A stretch of 15,944 nucleotides of DNA from NCBI RefSeq assembly GCF_937997595.1, contig NZ_CALKTS010000357.1, positions 1 through 15,944 of the forward strand. The letters are read 5' to 3'. Position numbers and translations under genes: made by a program. Source of the stretch: an uncultured Campylobacter sp. Lineage in GTDB: Bacteria > Campylobacterota > Campylobacteria > Campylobacterales > Campylobacteraceae. The notes under the pieces were generated by a model. It was not told the DNA's origin, did no database searches, and was given only the letters and a program-made list of their open reading frames with translations. Of this stretch, positions 14,102 to 15,944 are shown piece after piece; the first letter of the stretch is position 1; every line of letters begins with the position of its first letter.

Positions 14102-14107
14102 TATAAT
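14102..14107 (+). promoter_or_regulatory. Plus-strand extended -10-like box (TGCTTATAAT)
   Basis: TATAAT preceded by TGCT lies on the plus strand, pointing away from the cas6-like fragment toward the transposase remnant. Together with the minus-strand box at 14053-14058 it makes a divergent pair. No intact gene follows, so its present use is doubtful. Confidence 0.3.
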
Positions 14108-14198
14108 TGCGAGCATTCAATAAGAAATTTTAACGCAATAAAAGCATCTAAAAATTTGATCGTTTTGAGGATTTTGCTTGCAAAATAAATTTTATACT

Positions 14199-14254
14199 TT
14201 TACTGCTTTCCATTAGGCTATCTTTAACTTGAACTCATGTAAAGGAGCAGTAAA
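14199..14254. repeat. Inverted repeat TTTACTGCT / AGCAGTAAA upstream of the transposase remnant
   Basis: Nine-base perfect arms at 14199-14207 and 14246-14254, 38 bases apart, lie just before the degenerate transposase reading frame; the second arm overlaps AAAGGAG. It could be part of the insertion-sequence end or a leader hairpin. No matching terminal repeat was found beyond 14815. Confidence 0.35.
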
Positions 14255-14279
14255 GTTACGATAAGAACTATGTCCTTGA

Positions 14280-14815
14280 AAAGTAACGAGCGTAGCGAAG
14301 TTAAAAATATCTAAGTTTTCAGGTGAGATAAAGATTGATGAAAGCTACTTTGGATCTAAGAGATTAAGGGGAAAAGAGGTAGAGGCGCAAGCGGAAAGCA
14401 GCTGGTATTTGGAATGCTAAAGCGTGACGGTAAAGTCTATACCCAGATAGTTAAAAACTGCTCTGCTAGTGAACTAATACCAATACTATCGCAATATAGC
14501 GAGCTTGATAGCTCTACTATCTATTCTGATTGCTGGAAGGCTTATGACGGATTAGTAGATTACGGAGCCAAAGAGCACTACAGGGTGAAGCACTCTAAAA
14601 ATGAATTTGCTAACGGTAAAAATCATATAAACGGCATAGAAAACTTCTGGGGTTATGCTAAACATAGATTATCTAAATTTAAAGGCATCAAGAAAGAGAA
14701 TTTTTTGCTTCATCTTAAAGAATGTGAATTTAGATATAATACTAAAACTACACAGGAAAACTTATATCAGAAACTGTTGAAACTGATAAGAGAGAATCCG
14801 CTTAAGTTTAATTGA
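14280..14815 (+). pseudogene. IS1595-family (ISXO2-like) transposase remnant, N-terminus lost and frameshifted
   Basis: The readable part starts KFSGEIKIDESYFGSKRLRG (14313-14372), which contains the first catalytic Asp. After an A run at 14372-14375 the family sequence continues in another frame as RGRGASGKQLVFGMLKRDGK, so one base appears deleted there. The rest, from ATG 14414, holds IYSDCWKAYDGL (second Asp), HINGIENFWGYAKHRL (third acidic residue) and ends at TGA 14813-14815. The N-terminal zinc-ribbon and HTH part expected in the first 100 or so residues is missing; a TGA closes the frame at 14277-14279. This is the only large plus-strand coding sequence in the window. It lies 22 bases from tRNA-Phe. 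Transposition by its own enzyme is not possible. Confidence 0.85.
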
Positions 14816-14837
14816 GCCAATAATAAAATAGATTAAG

Positions 14838-14913
14838 TGGTGGTTAGAGGCAGAATCGAACTGCCGACACGCAGATTTTCAGTCTGCTGCTCTACCGACT
14901 GAGCTATCCAACC
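14838..14913 (-). tRNA. tRNA-Phe (anticodon GAA), CCA encoded
   Basis: The minus strand folds into a full cloverleaf of 76 bases: acceptor GGTTGGA paired with TCTAACC (one G-U), D arm GCTCAGTCGGTAGAGC, anticodon arm CAGACTGAAAATCTG with GAA at the anticodon, and T arm GGCAGTTCGATTCTGCC. The discriminator A is followed by genomic CCA (14838-14840). Structure and anticodon make the call clear. The gene borders transposon and CRISPR-associated debris, a usual place for integration. Confidence 0.97.
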
Positions 14914-14930
14914 ACCGAAAAAGAAAAGTA

Positions 14931-14936
14931 ATTTTA
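14931..14936 (-). promoter_or_regulatory. Candidate -10 box (TAAAAT) for tRNA-Phe
   Basis: The minus strand reads GGCTAAAATTAC about 18 bases before the tRNA 5' end, suitable for a short tRNA leader. No strong -35 is seen, as is common in Campylobacter. Confidence 0.4.
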
Positions 14937-15467
14937 GCCATGCAATACTTAAATCTCGGTTAAAATCCTCGATTTTCGCTAGATTTTTGCACGTTGCGCT
15001 CCAAAATAGCCAAATTTACTCAGTTGGAATTTTCTAAATTTTAGTGATAAAAATATTGCTTGAGCAGTAATTTGCAATAATCAAAATGAGCTATCGATCT
15101 AAAAAGCAAAGTGGTATAAAATTTTACTATTTAGCCGATTCTGTAAAATTGTACGCTTGGTTTTGAACTGTGCAAAGTAGATAAATTCGCGCCAAAGGAT
15201 CGCGGGCATCGTTTTAAATTTGCGCGCATAGCAGGCGATAGCTGCGATTGGTTAAATTTAGCATCGAAAATTGGCTTTAATTTGGACTTGACGAAGCATC
15301 TTTATAAACATTGCGCCAAAGCCAGTGGTGTGACGTCGTGAGGTGCGTTTCAGCTAGATTTACTTAGATATATCCGCACAGCAGAAGCGTTGAAATTTTA
15401 TATAATGCGATTGTAGGTCGTGTTAAATAAAATCCTAGCCCGATCCGGCTAACTTCGATAGGTCTAT
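14937..15467. other. Gene-poor stretch of about 530 bases between tRNA-Phe and murD
   Basis: No full ORF, RNA gene or repeat is convincing here. The only coding-like sign is a start-less plus-strand open frame of 64 codons (15147-15341) that reads like an ordinary protein segment (for example GDSCDWLNLASKIGF and LTKHLYKHCAKASG). It has no recognised family and could be a gene remnant or chance. Confidence 0.5.
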
Positions 15468-15944
15468 TTATCCGAGCTGTGCGACTTGTTTTTTAAATAA
15501 TTCGCCGCGTTCCTCGTAGCTTTTAAATTGATCCAAACTGGCACATGCAGGACTTAGCAGCGCTATTTCACTAGCGAAATTTACGGAATTTTTAAAATCC
15601 ACAGAATTTTTAGAATTTTGCGAATCTAAAGTTTTGCCGCTGCTTGCGTTCACACAGGAGCTCTCGCTTTCGGTAGTCGAAATTTTATCCTGCATTAAAT
15701 TTCCTGCGGAATTCTCGCCGCCTAAGCGTCCTTTTGAAATTTCATTTTCGCAAAAATTTTCTCCGCTCAAATACCGATTCGAAATTTCGCTCACCGCCGT
15801 TTGTAAAATTTCGCAGCGCACGCAAGGAAGTCTGTACTCGTCGCATAAAAGCACGATTTTATCGGTATTTGAGCCGATCGCGTAAATTTGCAGATCGTAT
15901 TTTTTAAACTCCGCAAAAAGCGGGTGCAGATCCACGCCTTTATC
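15468..15944 (-). CDS. murD: UDP-N-acetylmuramoylalanine--D-glutamate ligase, C-terminal part only
   Basis: MurD adds D-glutamate to UDP-MurNAc-L-Ala in the cytoplasm during peptidoglycan synthesis. The frame enters the window at 15944 with DKGVDLHPLFAEFKKYDLQ, the start of the ligase C-terminal domain. After YAIGSNTDKIVLLCDEY it ends with ALLSPACASLDQFKSYEERG, the well-known MurD/Mur ligase signature, and FKKQVAQLG. Only 158 residues are present; the ATP-binding and N-terminal domains lie outside. Between ILQTAVSEIS and FASEIALLSP is an unusual segment of about 55 residues, rich in Ser, Asn, Glu and Lys, where related MurD proteins have a short link. It is probably a surface loop, since the flanking motifs are intact. 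Confidence 0.88.
   Translation of the reverse strand, partial: DKGVDLHPLFAEFKKYDLQIYAIGSNTDKIVLLCDEYRLPCVRCEILQTAVSEISNRYLSGENFCENEISKGRLGGENSAGNLMQDKISTTESESSCVNASSGKTLDSQNSKNSVDFKNSVNFASEIALLSPACASLDQFKSYEERGELFKKQVAQLG

Noticed and set aside
13437..14413. CRISPR array near the cas6-like fragment
   Set aside because: No regularly spaced repeats of 25-40 bases were seen; only AT-rich non-repeated sequence is present.

Overview
The window looks like a chromosomal segment of a Campylobacterota bacterium. The best guess is an oral or anaerobic Campylobacter of the gracilis/showae/rectus type, because GC content is moderate and AAATTT-type words are extremely frequent in both genes and spacers. 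The tRNA-Phe, MurD, IS1595-type transposase and WYL/Cas6-like remnants all fit that group. Genus is an inference; species is not proven.

Layout. Nearly every gene is on the minus strand. From right to left: the C-terminal part of murD (15468-15944), a gene-poor stretch, tRNA-Phe(GAA) (14838-14913), a decayed IS1595-family transposase (14280-14815), and a scar in which the start of a probable cas6 is joined to the end of a WYL-domain regulator (13437-14026). Then comes a tight run of eight overlapping or abutting genes (13272 down to 6667): YdjY-domain periplasmic protein, small membrane protein, TIGR04282-type transferase fused to an aminoglycoside-phosphotransferase-like kinase domain, two TVP38/TMEM64 membrane proteins, TIGR04283 glycosyltransferase, CCG-domain iron-sulfur protein, and an ArsS-type radical SAM enzyme. 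After 200 bases follow five more minus-strand genes (6465 down to 1590): polytopic membrane protein, three-domain periplasmic rhodanese, C_GCAxxG_C_C redox protein, sodium:solute symporter, and metallophosphoesterase-like protein. At the left are a broken arsenite methyltransferase (arsM-like, 659-1218) and a single-domain secreted rhodanese that runs off the window.

How the genes may work together. The ArsS-type radical SAM enzyme with TIGR04282 and TIGR04283 transferases is the core set known from arsenosugar-type and 'rSAM/selenodomain' gene neighbourhoods. Here that core is intact and translationally coupled, whereas the nearby arsM-like methyltransferase has lost its N-terminal part and carries an in-frame stop and a frameshift. 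Either methylarsenic is supplied from elsewhere, the pathway is decaying, or the system acts on another substrate; two rhodanese genes and a Cys-rich redox protein nearby make a sulfur or selenium link worth testing. The fused kinase domain, whose catalytic-loop residues are altered, and the phosphoesterase-like protein, whose first metal-binding motif is altered, are the most distinctive parts.

The right third (13437-14913) is accessory debris beside a tRNA gene: CRISPR-associated gene fragments and a frameshifted transposase. No CRISPR array is visible in the window.
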